Below are positions 1 through 12,578 of a DNA stretch of 64,000 bases, one piece after another. The notes under the pieces are model-generated. The model searched no databases. It was given only the letters and a program-made list of their open reading frames with translations, and had not been told where the DNA came from. Origin of the DNA: Ottelia alismoides (taxonomy: Eukaryota > Streptophyta > Magnoliopsida > Alismatales > Hydrocharitaceae); contig JAZKJV010000094.1 of the NCBI GenBank assembly GCA_037367405.1, positions 62,001 to 126,000 on the forward strand, given 5' to 3'. Positions within the stretch are counted from its first letter, which is position 1, and each line of letters starts with the position of its first letter. Both the position numbers and the translations under genes were made by a program.

Positions 1-3000
1 TTTTTTAGATTTTTATGTAATTTTTAAAGATTTTCTTATTTTTAAGGTTTTTATTTTGATTTTTTTTAGTGATTTTTGGATTGACACTAAAGTAGGATAA
101 AATAGACAGCAAGTAAATTTTTTGGAATTTTTCTAGGTGTTTTACTATTTTTTGGTATTTTCTAAGCTAGACAGTAGATAAAATGCATGTTTTTTATTTT
201 TAATAAATATTAAAATGCAACAAAAATAAAATGCAAAATTATGGCGTGAAAGTGCATGTTAACAAGAGCTTGGCATGATTTTTGTGGAATTATTCAAGTT
301 AATATGATGCATTTCATAAATAGAGCAAGCAAGCAAAAATATATGGCCTAGCAGGGGCATTTTTGCAAATAAAAACAAAGGCAGGGGCTATAGTGCAAGA
401 ACACCGAAATATATGAACGTATTCTGCAATTTTAAGGACTAAAACCAAATAAGCAAACCTGCCAGGGCCCCCTTGCAATTTGACCATCACATGGGACTAC
501 ACGTGATCCGCACCCACAGGGACCAAAATGCAATATCAGAAAGTTCAAGGTCCTTAACGCAAATTTTCACAAAAATAATACACTTGAAATTTTATTTTAT
601 GGACTAAAGATAAATATACAAACATACAGGGGGGTCTTATGCAATTTAACCACCTCACGTGGGACGGCACGCGAGGTGACGTGGATTGGGCCTAAAAGTA
701 ATATCACAAACGTACAGGGAGGTCCATGCAAAATGTCCACAATAAAATGAACTTCGACTTTTATTTACACGACTAAACAATAAATACAAAAACACTGGGG
801 TGAAGATCTGCAATTTACCCATAAGTGCGCGCTGGTGGATGGCGATGATGATCTCACTTGGACACCCGTCGTGCATCCAACGGCCGGTACCGCTTCGCCG
901 ATGAAGGGCTGAGATTAGATCAACCGAGCTGATCTGGCGGTGATGGCGAGGCTTCATCTGATGGCTCTGATGGAATCTGGGGCGTCCCTCCTGATCGGAC
1001 GGCGATGAAGAGGTCTGGAAGAACATGGGAAGAACTCGCGCCAGGCGAACTTCGATCTTGGAGCATGGGCTCCTCCGGGCTTCTCCCTCGCGTCTGAGGT
1101 GTTCTGGTCGTAGCTGGAGGCGTCCCGCATCTGCTGGTGGGCTTAACATTGCTCCTGGAGGTCCAAGGAGGTCAGGCGAGGTCGATGAAGGTCGGGACCT
1201 CCAGGAGCCTCTTCCTGGATCGAATCGAGTCCAAAGGGGCTCGTTGCTTCGTGTGACCTGCATAGGAAGAACCAGGGGAACGAGGGCTATCTCCTCGACC
1301 CTGGTTTTTGAAGCTTTGGTGCAAGATGAGGTGAGGTGGAGGAGCTCCGGCGATGGGCGGAGGTGGAGCTCCGATTCGCAAGGACTAGGGGTCCTTGGTT
1401 GAACAAAAATGATCGGGAGATGGAGCATGCGATGGGAAACAGAGTGAGGTGAAGATGGCGGTCGGAAACAATGGGTATCACGATGAAGAAGTCGTCGGAG
1501 CAGAGATCCGGCAAACTTTGATTTCGCTTTTTTACGATACTCTACTGATCAAGAGGCTAAACTAAGCACGTGAATGAAAAGCTGGAATTAAAATCTACCT
1601 AAAAAGCAAGAAAGAACAGCTCTTATACCTGGGGCCGCCACGGAGCAGGCTAGACGCCGGAGCCCCGCCGCGACAAAATTGATCCCTCCTCCAGCCGATT
1701 CGCGTCGCTGAAATGCTCCCCCTGTCACGAGGAACCCCCCAGGAACGAATTCGAGGCTTTTGGGTGGATGTAAATTGGCCAAATTTGTGGAGGAGGTCGA
1801 GGGCTCTTATTTATACACATTCTGGACGCCCTACTTGGCCTGCATATTCCGGCGAGTACAATGATCGTTTTCTCGATCCAACAAGCATGCATGATAGATG
1901 GATGATCCCCCTATAGATCTCGTGAAGGCAGCGAGCGAGAATAAGGGACGAGACGCCCGTGAAAAATGGCGCAAGTCATGGAAACATCAAGGTTCAGAGG
2001 CGCCAGGTCCCGATGGGACAGTTGACCAGAGGTCAACGAGGGATGGCTCCTCATTGGTCCACATAGGCCGCTAACGGACAAAATAGGGAAACTTATTTGA
2101 AAATGATTTATTTAACATAATAAATGATTTTATTAGAATTTGCTTATAAAATGAAAAATGTGTATTAATTCATGTAGTATTTATTTATGATTTTTATTTA
2201 ATTTTTTGATGTATTTTATTATGGTTTTATTTTAATAATGTATTTATGCATGTATTTACATGTATTTTGTATATTTTATTTTTATTTTGTTTATTTTATT
2301 TTATTATTTTATTTTCTTATTTTATACATTTATAACTTATTTTTGTGAGTGTAGATATATTTTTGTTTAATTTTTATGAGTTTATTTACATATTTAAATA
2401 AATAGGTATATGTATATGTAGGTATACTTATAGGTATTTTACCTATATATTATATATACTTTATTTATTTAATGTATTTTATTTGTTTTTATTTTGGATT
2501 TGTATTTTTAAGAAATTAGATGTAATATTTACACTTTAATAAAAATATGAAAGAATAAAAGAATGTGTTCCCCTTTTATTCATGTATATACTTATCATAG
2601 GTATTTTGCCTATACCTTGCCTAGACTTATTCTATTTTACAAATTCTTTTTGGTTTTATTCTAATTTCAATATGTACATGTACTATATACATTATTTACA
2701 AAATTCTAAGAATATAATTATGTAAAAATAATGAACAATGAATAAATTGAATATTTTAATCAGGCAAATTGCACAATGAAGGCCAAAAACCTAACTTTCA
2801 TAGATAAACTCTAAAAAGTATGAAATCAATTTTATTTAATACTTCTTGAAGAGCTATATACAATTAAAGGTGATTTTGGGTAATTTTGAGTTTTTATTTG
2901 CAAGATATGGGTCTGTGAAGTTGATATTTTGGCCTTTTATTATGAGTGTAAGATATACATTGTGTATCATTTTTGTACAAACTCAATTTTGTATTTTTAT

Positions 3001-3401
3001 TGACACTATTATCTACAACTTCCATGTACAAAGTTTCTCTATTTGATGAATGAATAATTACATACAAAATAAGTATCAAAAATACATAATTAAATGAATA
3101 AATAAATAAGGTATTTATTGTACTGTTGGCCCTTATCTCCCCCTACTTTATTCCTTGTCGACCAATTCCATGTTGGCCTTGCTCTCGGGGTTCGGGTCAT
3201 AAATTATTTGCAATATTTTATTCCTTTTTCTTTTCTTCTCTTTAATCTATATTTTTGGCATTAAAAATCTTATTCTATGTACAATGAATGCAACAAATAA
3301 TGAATGCTTTTATAGACAAATTAATGCTATTTTCATGCATTTGCTGGGGTTTTTAAGGCCAAAATGATAGAATAAAGGTGATGAAATAGAGATTCATCAG
3401 T
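1..3401 (-). repeat. LTR block (B-type), truncated by the window edge
   Basis: This stretch aligns along its length with 7260-8606 plus 24330-26237. The shared landmarks, in order, are CACGTG-containing repeats, a GC-rich block, a TTTATTTATA promoter-like segment, AT-rich sequence, and the end GAGATTCATCA. It therefore looks like one LTR of the same family as that copy, entering from beyond position 1 and ending at 3401 in TTCATCA, the same terminus as the complete element at 8607-24324. Orientation is assumed from that related element. ORFs at 655-1428 and 1025-1402 are overlapping antisense open frames in the GC-rich block without recognisable domains, and I do not call them genes. What lies to the left cannot be seen. 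Confidence 0.6.
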
Positions 3402-3978
3402 GATGAGCAGTGAGGATGGAGGTGGGCGACGAGGATCGGATAACCCAGGAGGGGCCGGGTGGCAAAGAGAGAAGCGACCACGTGGGCGCCCAAGAGGGCG
3501 CCACGTGGCCCAATCAACAAATTAGAAAATGTAAAAACAAAGATAAATCTAAAAGAATTAGTTAGAGGTAAATTTAGGAAAAAGTGAAAACATCAAAGTT
3601 GTAGATCTTGATGAGATCTACAGGTTTCATGTTGGACAAAAAAGCAAAAGAGGTTATTTGTACAAACGTGTATTTTGGGGGTATTTTTAAAGGGTTAAAA
3701 ATACATGCTTTTTGGTTTTGAGTTGTTTGTGTATTTTTTAGATCTTTTAAAGGTTAGGAAAATTATAGACAATTTAACTCTAATTTTTAGGGGATTTTTA
3801 ATAAAAACAAGGAAAAAAGGTCATAATGAATTACAATAAAGTTAGCGTATTGGCAATTATACACAATTCATATACAATATAGTACAAATAATAATAAGGA
3901 ATTATCGATGAGATTTATTGAATTATTTAAGTAAGGAGATTAATATGTCAATTTTAACATGATGAATACGAGTTTCAT
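3402..3978 (-). repeat. LTR fragment of a third retroelement (C-type)
   Basis: The segment resembles the last 900 bp of the LTR at 8607-12266. It has a GC-rich inverted motif around 3478-3508, then the conserved stem-loop containing GTTGTAGATCT (3599-3632), then a GTACAAACGTGTATTTTGGG segment, and ends in TTCATCA at 3978. It is followed by a sequence (CCATATACTTAAACTATGCTC) parallel to the internal start of the complete element at 12267. I read it as the truncated left LTR of an older related element whose outer part was displaced by the LTR block ending at 3401. Confidence 0.5.
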
Positions 3979-6550
3979 CATGCCATATACTTAAACTATG
4001 CTCATCCTCGAGTATCTAAAGAGTGAAGGAGTCGGATTAATTCCTGATAGTGCATGTGAAAATTTCAAGGCTCAATTTTTTCGAAGACCCTTAATTTAAG
4101 TGATCCTAAAATTCTGGGCTCAACCATGCTCTAGTCAGAAGGAATCCAACTTCTCTAATTATCAGACTCTCTTTTTGTACAGAAAATATAAGGATATGAA
4201 ATTTAGTGTACTGCATTTCATGAGAGTCGAGTTGAGACATCACTCTAAGTTCTAGTTCAGGAGACTCTCCTCTAGACCCAATCCTAAACACTAGGGAATA
4301 AGTCTATTCTTGCTTCAGTAAACCGTCTCATTAGTTTGTCAGATTTGAAATTGTAAATGGACAGCCAGATGATGGAGGGTATAGGATTGTGTCTATTTTT
4401 CTCTCCCTCACATTGGAACAAGGAGCCTCTCGAGTGCCTTATTACTCAACACATGTATTTTTGTTTTATTGATCAATGTGTCCGTCAAGAGAATTCAGAG
4501 TCATCTGCACTTGTTTTTCTGGGAGTACACCGGGGGGTATCGCTTTTGAGTATCTAAGATACCTTCGACACCCAGACTCGTATCACTATACGATGCAGAG
4601 CTCTTTTATAGTGCTAGACCGACTCCTTGGTCCTAATTAGCGCTTGGTCCAAGTGGACAATTTGAAAATGGTTGGGAGCGCTCGCTTTTGGTGGAAGCTC
4701 ATTTGTTGACTTTTGGAGGATAGAGCTTTTCTTTGAACATTTCTTTCTTTTCTTTTCTTTTTGGCTAGCTCCACTGCTTTTACCAAAAGTTGGTGCACAT
4801 TAATCAACAAGTAAATTAAGTTTCATCACACCCTAGCACATAGGTAAATATCAAAGAGATAACATATGAACTTTTTCACATACTGGCTAGGGTTTTGCTG
4901 ACACTCAGGTTTCTTGAAGCATTCATTAAATTTATCTCATCCTCGAGTATCATTAGATCGGGTCTAAACTCAAATCTCTAGTCCTAGTTCCTCAACAACT
5001 CATCTCATCAATCATGCATTTGAAGTGCTGATCATATTCTTTTTGAAGGTAGAGCTGAAGAGTGCAATATAGCGCTCAAATCTTTCAAACTAAGGAAGTG
5101 TGGATTATTAAGTTTAAAACCCTAATGACTAAGGCATATTAACTCAGGGCATGTTTGGTAACTGGGTTGGGTTGGGGTATCCCCTGTGAATAGTAGATGT
5201 TTGGAGGGTTGGAATAATTGTGATGTAACGTGACATTGATTATGTCTTATATTAATTTTTTAACGATTAGAGTATGTTTTTTATGTTAAAAATTTTATTT
5301 GAACATAGCTAAAAAACATTATACAAAAGAAATAGTAGGGTCAATACAAGTAATCCCAACCCAGGTTGGGAGGGTTGGAGTCAGGGGTATGCCGGTGTAC
5401 CCCGGGGTACACCAGCAACCAAACATGCCCTCAGACTCTCAAGATCACAGAAATCAAGTGTCCTAAAATCCTCAAGCCCTGAGTGAATGTGAATGTGTCA
5501 GGAATACACCGACTCCTTGTTAGTGAATTTTTGTGATTTTTATCTTTTACAAATTTTTATGGATTTTAATTTTTCATTTTTTAAATTCCTTTGAAAGACA
5601 ATGACTGGCCCATGCTCATATAAATAGTTGCGTCCACTCTCAGCCAGTATGGGTGTAAGTACCGACCGTTAGACAGACCCGTGTTACTTGAGGATGGAGC
5701 CATATACATTGTCCTCTAAACCACCCACACTGCTAAGGGAGACCGAAGTTCCCTCACTGAGAGTAGCTACTCATTTTTAAGCCTAGTGGCCAGAGTCTTC
5801 TAAAGAAAAAGTTTTAATTTTTCAAATTTTTATGGAGTTTTTGAAAAAAGGTTAGTTTACAAAAAATTAATTTTTACAAAAAGTTAATTTTTACAAAAAA
5901 ATTAATCCCTCAATTTAAAAACTATTTTAAAATAATTTTTACAAAACTTAGTTCACAAGTTAACTTGAACCAAGCCCAAAAAGAATTTTCAAAAATTTTA
6001 AAAACACGAGCTATGGTTAAAGTATATATATACAATAATATACGATATACCCCATATACTTAACATTTGCTATGACCTCATAGCACAAGTGACATGAAGC
6101 CATGGCTCAGTTAATTATAGGGTGATATAGCAAAACCGAGGAGGAGGGTCCCCCTATACTTAGGTCGAAAATGATCTAAGTATAGGAAGATAGAGCGAGG
6201 GAAGGATGATAGGTTGGTTTTCCCCTATACTTAGGCTGAAAATAGCCTAAGTAAAAGAATTGAAAATAGAGCTGGGGGTCCGAGGTTTTTAGGGTTAGGG
6301 TATATTTTTATACAGGCGCGTGGAGAGAGAGTGAAGGGGTGAGGATTTTTACAGATTCAGATGTAGGAGAGGGGGTGAGTGGATGTACAGACAAGGATGC
6401 GTGTGTGCGTGCGCGCGCGCGTGTGTGTGTGTGGGTAGATCATTGTGGTCTCCCCCTTTTTTCTTGTTTCTTTTTTTACACAACGCGAGTCCTCTAACGA
6501 GGACCGTAAAAATGTAGATGATACTTTTTTTACAAAATGAAATGCATGAG
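3979..6550 (-). mobile_element. Degraded internal region of the C-type retroelement
   Basis: The start matches the polypurine-tract side of the complete element: the CCATATACTTAAAC...GCTCATCCTCGAG segment parallels CCCCTATACTTAAAC...GCTCGTCCCCGAG at 12267. Several CCCCTATACTTAGG-type motifs recur between 6040 and 6260, as they do at 13845-14190 in the complete element. No ORF in it carries a recognisable gag or pol domain. A MITE is inserted at 5147-5430, and a GT/GC dinucleotide run lies at about 6400-6432. I see nothing else that I can name. Confidence 0.5.
5147..5430. mobile_element. MITE with GGGCATGTTTGGT terminal inverted repeats
   Basis: The left end GGGCATGTTTGGTAACTGGG mirrors the right end ...GCAACCAAACATGCCC. 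The flanks are a 3-bp TCA on both sides (5144-5146 and 5431-5433). A 284-bp length with terminal repeats and a 3-bp target duplication fits a PIF/Harbinger-type MITE, although the target is TCA rather than the usual TWA. It lies inside the degraded retroelement. Confidence 0.7.
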
Positions 6551-8606
6551 TGATAACCGGAGATAATCATCAGCCGTGCATTTCACACAAGGCGGGAACG
6601 CAGTCGTTGCGATGGTCGACAAAAATCTCGATTAATCAACAATTAACCCACAATCAAAATAAAGCAATCAAATCTCAAAACTGTGGAGTTAAAATTTATT
6701 ATAACTCTACACGCTAATGTGTATAGGTGTAAGCACAGGTAGAGGTCGAACACTGGGAACAAACAGTTGAGAGAAAAAATGAATGTGAAAAATTATCCAA
6801 TTCTTTTCTTGTCAATTTATTATTTTTGTGGGTTTTTAATTTTTAATTTTTTTATTTTACTTTTATATTTTTATATTTTGATTTTTAATTTTATGATTTT
6901 TATTTTCTTTTTATAATTTTATCTTTTTTATATTTTTCTTTTTCTTTTTATAAAAACAATATAACTTAAATAAGGCTTTATTTATGCAGTACATAAAAAT
7001 AGATTTATAAATGCTATTAAATATAAATAAAATTTAAAAAATAAATTGTTTTTGGGTTTTAAATATTTTTCTAATGTTTTTATAATTTTTTCAGAATTTT
7101 TGCTAATTTTTATGTATTTGTAAAGTCAAAAAATATTTTGAATATGGGATTAATACATAATTCGAATTTAATTTGGATTTTAAAAATAATAAATAAGTCC
7201 CAAAATTATCCAAGTTAATTTTAATATGTAAATAATTATATATAGATAATTTTTAAACAGAAAAACATATTTTTGGTATTTTTGTTGAATTTTTATATTT
7301 TTTGTTGGATTTTGGAGCTTTCTGATTTTTTAATCTTCTTTTACTATTTTTAGGAGTTTTTTATTTTTGAACTCAATAAATATCAAAATATATCATATAT
7401 ATATATTTTTGGATTTTTTCAAAAAGTTTTTATATTTTTTTGGTATTTTACAAATTAGACATGGTTTATTTAAGCTTCTTTTTAATTTTAATAAATAGGT
7501 TAAATGCATAAAAATGCAAAATAGGCACGTGATGTGAAAGTACACTACATAGGGCATTTTCCCCTATTTTTGTGGAATTTTTGGAGCTATGTAGCTATTT
7601 TTAATAATTAGGTAAAAGTCACAAAAATAAAAAGGCCTAGCAGGGGCATAACTGTAAATAAAATAAATTACAAGGATCATATTGTAATTTATCCCACTGA
7701 AATAAATATTTATTTAAAGTTTTGGAATTAATTTACAATATAAAAAAACACCAGGGCCTATATGCAAAATCTCCAGCATCACGTGAGGGCAGCACGTGAC
7801 GCTGGTAGGGACCAAAAAACAAATATAAAAAGTTCGAGAGCTTAAATGCAAAAAGCCCTATTTATTTACAACGTAATATTTCATTTAAAGCATTAAAAAT
7901 TAAATACAAAAACAAGCAGGGGTATGAGTGCAATTTACCCCTTAAAGGCACGGGCGAACGGTCTGGATACTCTCACTTATCCACGTACCGCCTTCTGGTG
8001 CAACGATGCCGCTTCGCCGATGGACGCACGTGATTAGATCATCCGAGACGATCAGACGGTTCTGGAGCTACGTCATCCAACGACTGCGCTTCGAATTGGG
8101 ACGACTCCTTCATCCAACGGCAGGGAAGTAGGCTGGAAGAACGGGGAAGAACACTCGCCTGGGCGAGGTTCTTCTGGCGAGATCTCGCTTCCCGGCCGAC
8201 CTTTGCTGCTCCAAGGGGTCCTCCAAGCTTCCTTGCAGGTGGCTCTATCTCCAAGAGGCTTCAGAATAGCACGAGGTTGACCGGAGCTCCTCTGCGAGGT
8301 CGGGGAAGGTGAGGAGCTCCAAATACCTCTGACGGAATCAGAACGTGGCTCTTGGCGCTCACTAGCATGTCCAACATGCATAAGAATGGCAGGTTGCTCG
8401 AGGCGGTTCTCCTCGACCAAAAACTGAAGCTATTAGCGTGAAATGGAGGGTGGACGGCGATGCTCCGACGATGGGTGAATGAGCATCGATTCGCAGGACC
8501 CAAGGGGTCCTGGTTGGTCTGAGATGGTCAGGAGATGGAGAACGCGAGAGGGAATGACATGAGGGCGAAATGGTGGTCGGAAACAGGGCAAGGCACAGTG
8601 GTTGGG
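6551..8606 (-). repeat. B-type LTR, first part (split by nested element)
   Basis: This begins TGATAACC, comparable with the TGACGAACC start of the complete element's LTR. From about 7260 it runs parallel to the LTR block at 1-1500. At 8606 it is interrupted by the complete element and resumes at 24330. The junctions read ...GTGGTTGGG and TTGGGTTCGCCGG, so the host LTR continues cleanly with TTGGG duplicated. The flank before 6551 is ATGAG and the flank after 26237 is ATGAA, one mismatch. Together the two halves could therefore be a solo LTR of about 3.96 kb. Confidence 0.5.
8602..8606. repeat. Target site duplication TTGGG (left copy)
   Basis: These five bases precede the TG of the left LTR at 8607 and are repeated exactly at 24325-24329 after the CA end of the right LTR. 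A 5-bp duplication is the normal footprint of an LTR retrotransposon integrase. Confidence 0.9.
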
Positions 8607-9841
8607 TGACGAACCTGAAATCTACCCTTTTAATATCGTATAATTGACTAAGTGCGTTGCAGTCGGATAGATACGCGATCGGTCAAAAATAACCGCACAA
8701 TTCGATTAAACGTCGAATGAAAATTAAGATGCGGTTTTATGTTTATTTAGCCTGGGCAAGCCCCAGGGTCGACTCAAGGAGGCAAAGGAACAACTCGGGA
8801 TCAAGTTAGATGAATTAGATTGCGGTTTTCCAAGTGAGATTTTTTTTGGTAATTTTTTTATGCAATAAAATGCCAATGCACAGATGCGAGTGAACTAGGT
8901 TATTAAGAAAACAAGCGACTTTGCCAATTTTAATTTTAATGTGAAATTAATCCAAATCAGCCAAATGGTAATTTTTCTAAGAACCTAATCCAACAATGAA
9001 TGCAAATGTATTTTTTTTGGAATTTTTGGATTTAAAATGCACAAATGAAAAATGCAAACTTTTTTTTGGGGTTTTATGCAAATTTTCATGCAAATAATAT
9101 GCAAAAATTATGAAAAATTTACCGAAAGTTAAAAATGATGAAATGAAGCTAACTATTTTTTTTAGAATTTTCTGACACTTTGTGATTTTTTTATGAATTT
9201 TTTACTGAAATCAGAGAAATAACGAGTATTTAATTCCTAATAATTCCACGAAATCAAATTATCCAGAGATTGATTTATCTCAAATAGATAGTTCAATGGT
9301 GAATCCAGGAGAGTTTGAAATTTCTCAAAAATGTTATTCGTGGAATTAATTAAAAATCAATTACACAAATATCTCTAGAATTTATTTTATGCAAACGACA
9401 ACTCCGAATTGGATGAAACTTGGACAGTAATTAAAATACACTAAAAGGCATCATTCACAATTTTTTCGCATTTTTTAGAGCAATAAATGTCTATGTGCAA
9501 ATTTCAGAGTATAATTGGGCAAAATATCACTAATTTTCAGTCTCCGATTTTAATAAAATATCAAATGCTCACAAAAATGCAATTAAATAGCCAGTAGATA
9601 AAGAATTAATTTCTCTACAACATACTATTTGTCTGATAAACAATGATGCAAAAACACTATCCAAATTAATGACCAAAGTCAGGGATATCTTCGCAATACA
9701 GAATTGAAATGAAATGAATTGAAATGTGCTTAAGGGCACTTTTGGAATTACGTAAACATGAAGGGTTTAAAGTGCAATTTTCACAGAATATTAAAAATAA
9801 AAAGGAAGAAAGACCTTCGATGGTTAAATCTTGTACCCCAA

Positions 9842-10570
9842 GCTAGGGCACCAAGGGATGACGGCGGTGGGCCAAGATGAGGGCGGCGATGTCGGCGGTG
9901 CTGGAGGACGACGACGCGGGCGGCGGCCACGTGCGGCCGCGCTGGCGATCTGCAGGAGGCGGCCGAGCTGGCGCGTCGCGCGAGGGACTCACGGCTGAGC
10001 GCGCGTGAGGGAGGAGAGCGGCGCCGCTCGCGGGAGGAGGCGCGGTCGGCCAGGCGTCGTGCTGGGGCCGTGCGCGGAACTCGAGGAGGGCAGCACAGGG
10101 GCGACGCGGTTGGTCGCGCTCTGCCGCGGAGGGCGCGATGGCGGATGGGCGTGGGGCCGCGCAGGGCGGGGCTGCGCCCGAGGGAGGTCGGCTGGAGAGG
10201 CGCGGCGCGGCTAGGAGGAGAGCGCCGCACCGCCGTTGGAGGGCGGCTGAAGAGGAACTGAGCGGCCTCGGCGGAGGCGCAGCCGCTGGCTGACGGCCGT
10301 GGGGTGACTGGAGGTCGTGCTTGCCGGCGGTGGCTGAGGGGCGAGGTGGCATGCAGCGACAGCTTGTGGGGATGAGCTCGGCGAGGGCTGGAGCAGTGCC
10401 ACGCGCCCAAGCGGAGGTGGAGAGAGGCCATGCGCGGCCTCGTGCCGCTGCGTGGGTGGGAGGCGCGGCAACCGCTGGCTGACGTCGGAGGAGGTGGCAG
10501 CCACCGCTGGCTGTTGCTGCGGTGGCGGTGGAGAGCCAGGGAGGGGGCGACTACGGCTGCTTCTTCCCTG
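9842..10570 (-). other. CpG-rich block inside the LTR, open on several frames
   Basis: This block is strongly GC- and CpG-rich in an otherwise AT-rich LTR, and is repeated at about 21896-22610. On the minus strand it carries long overlapping open frames (for example 9781-10974) whose products are low-complexity Ala/Pro/Arg/Ser without any recognisable domain. The frames are open mainly because stop codons are rare in GC-rich sequence. It could be a promoter-proximal CpG island of the LTR, a captured host fragment, or a leader exon. I do not call it a gene. Confidence 0.5.
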
Positions 10571-11482
10571 TGCCCCTTTTTTTTTTGTAATTTTTTTTTG
10601 CAGATTTTTTTATATGTTGTAAACAGGAAATGGAAATATGAAGATGTGATTTGGATGATTGTGGTGGTTGTGGGGGTATATGCTGATGGTGTTTGGAAGA
10701 TAATGTGATTTGTGTGATGATTTGTGGTGATGAATGAAGATGATAAATGATGGTGGTGGTATGTGATGGTGATTGTGATGATGATGTATGATTGATGAAT
10801 AAAATGGTGATTGTGATGATGTTCAACAAAACAATAGTTAGATAAAAATGAAATGAAATGACAAGATAGAGATAGAGTACTTACCTGTGATTCGCCGAAG
10901 GTGGAGCCGTGTCGTGCGGCTTCCGGTTGTCGCCTCGAGGAGATGGCGGTTGCTCCGAAGCTTGGTAGCCTCACGAGTGGGGCTACTACGTCGAGAGATC
11001 GCCGGATCGCACCTGAGAATAATCTCGAGGAGGTTGTTGCTCAACCGTGAAGAAGCCGCAGCTGTCACCTGAAACTTCAAGGGGGCTCGCTCCTCTCTTA
11101 TCAAAAGAACGGTGGATGAAAAATAATGGTGGAGGATGATGGGAATAAAAAGAATAGGAGAGGGAAGTTGGAGAAGATGGAGTGGTGGAGAGAGTGGAGA
11201 AGGTGGAGGCTTGGAGTAGAAGGCAAGTAAAGAAGTGGTAAAAGAAGATTAAATAAATAATTAATAAAATAAAATATAAGGCTACTAAAAATAATTAAAA
11301 TAATAATAATAATATAAAAATAAATTCGAAAATAATAAAATAAATCCAAAAGTAATAAAATAATGGGGTGACATGTGGTGGCTCCAGGAGCTGCCACATG
11401 TCGCTCCTAGAAAAATCAAAAAGTTAAATGTAAACAAAAATCAAAAAGAAATAATAAAAGGGATTAAATAAAAAATGGTCAA

Positions 11483-11523
11483 CACGAAAGTTGCTCGTCT
11501 CGACGAGATCTACAACTTTCGTG
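11483..11523. promoter_or_regulatory. Conserved LTR stem-loop
   Basis: Outer arms CACGAAAGTTG and CAACTTTCGTG are perfectly complementary over 11 bp, around an inner TCGTC/GACGA pair. The same structure occurs in the right LTR at 23541-23581 (one arm mismatch) and, diverged, in the C-type LTR near 3592-3640. Motifs of this GTTGTAGATCTCGTC kind recur in plant gypsy LTRs. The function is not known to me. Confidence 0.6.
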
Positions 11524-12266
11524 AAGAGCCGAAAATCAAAGGAAATCATCTGTACAAAAACGTATTTTTGGGTGGTACTCTATAGATATAAAATACCGCA
11601 TTTTATCTTTTATAATTTTTTTGTCATTTTTTAAAGAGAGAAAAATCAAAATAAAAATTACAAAAAATAAGAGAAAAATATTACACTTAATCTAATTTTT
11701 TGGATTTTTAATAATGAAGAAAATAAAATGATAAAATACATGGCCAAAACGGTCAATTTGTACAATATACAAAAGGGGCCCAAAACTCAAGTTTTGCATA
11801 TGAGCTTCGATTTTAATAAAATTGGTCTTGTTTCGAAGGTCTCTGAATGTATATTACTTTAAAAGTGAGTAGACCTAATTCGGAGGTCGTATGAGAGAGA
11901 TATGTGCGTTTTAAGGGCTAAGGTCTTCAAACTTGGGTTGGAGTTTTATTAGGTGATTTTACAAGTTAGTATTTTTTTGACATTTTTCTTTAATTAGTGT
12001 TAGTAATATATACACTATGGAGTTAATTTTATTGGATTCGGAGTTAGTATAAAATATATACAAATAAAGTATTTTATCTAATATACAAGTGAATATTTAC
12101 AAGTGAATTTGGCTTCTTATTTAATGCCAGTATGAATGCTAAAATGCAGATATTATGCTTGCATGCATGAATGCTAATTTTACAATATAAAGGGAAATAT
12201 GCATCTATTTACTCGGGAACAAGACTCTATTTTCAACTTTTAGAGTGATGAATCACAGATTCATCA

Positions 12267-12278
12267 ACCCCCTATACT
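12267..12278 (-). other. Polypurine tract beside the 3' LTR
   Basis: On the minus strand the sequence just before the LTR reads AAGTATAGGGGGT, then TGATGAA. A G-rich purine tract in this position is expected to prime plus-strand DNA synthesis. Related CCCCCTATACTTAG motifs recur at about 13845, 13955, 14065 and 14165. Confidence 0.6.
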
Positions 12279-12578
12279 TAAACCTTGCTCGTCCCCGAGC
12301 AACTAAATGAAATGCAAGAGTTTAATGATTTTGGGTTCCATACCAAGGTCATGAACAAAAGTTGAAAATGGAGATTGACTCGACCTTTGGATTAATTGTG
12401 TGGCGGAACCTCATTGGGACCTGAACTTAAGACCTAACAGACTTCAAGTTCCACAAGTCTTCTATTCAAGACGCCTCAACAGTCAGGTTAGAACAAATCC
12501 TCAAACGCAAATTTCTAATGACTATGATTCTTACTTGTACTGTGTAAGTGAAATGTAACTCTCCACATCAGAAATGGC

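Larger units (their letters stand above)
8607..12266 (-). repeat. 3' LTR (left copy) of the complete element
   Basis: It runs from TGACGAACC to GATTCATCA. Internal landmarks are a GC-rich block (about 9842-10570), a GATGATG-rich tract (about 10640-10830), a minus-strand CAG|GTAAGTA splice-donor-like site near 10885, a stem-loop at 11483-11523, and AT-rich sequence to the end. The same landmarks recur in the same order in the right copy, with only scattered differences and small indels visible. Confidence 0.9.

Noticed and set aside
655..1428. Overlapping ORFs of 257 and 125 codons in the GC-rich LTR block
   Set aside because: They overlap on opposite strands with no domain, and lie in a repeat whose other copy (about 8039-8503) keeps different frames. 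Open by composition.
9781..10974. 397-codon ORF in the LTR as a host gene
   Set aside because: Low-complexity Ala/Pro/Arg/Ser product with a His/Thr/Ile tail from a dinucleotide-like tract. The second LTR breaks the same frame differently.
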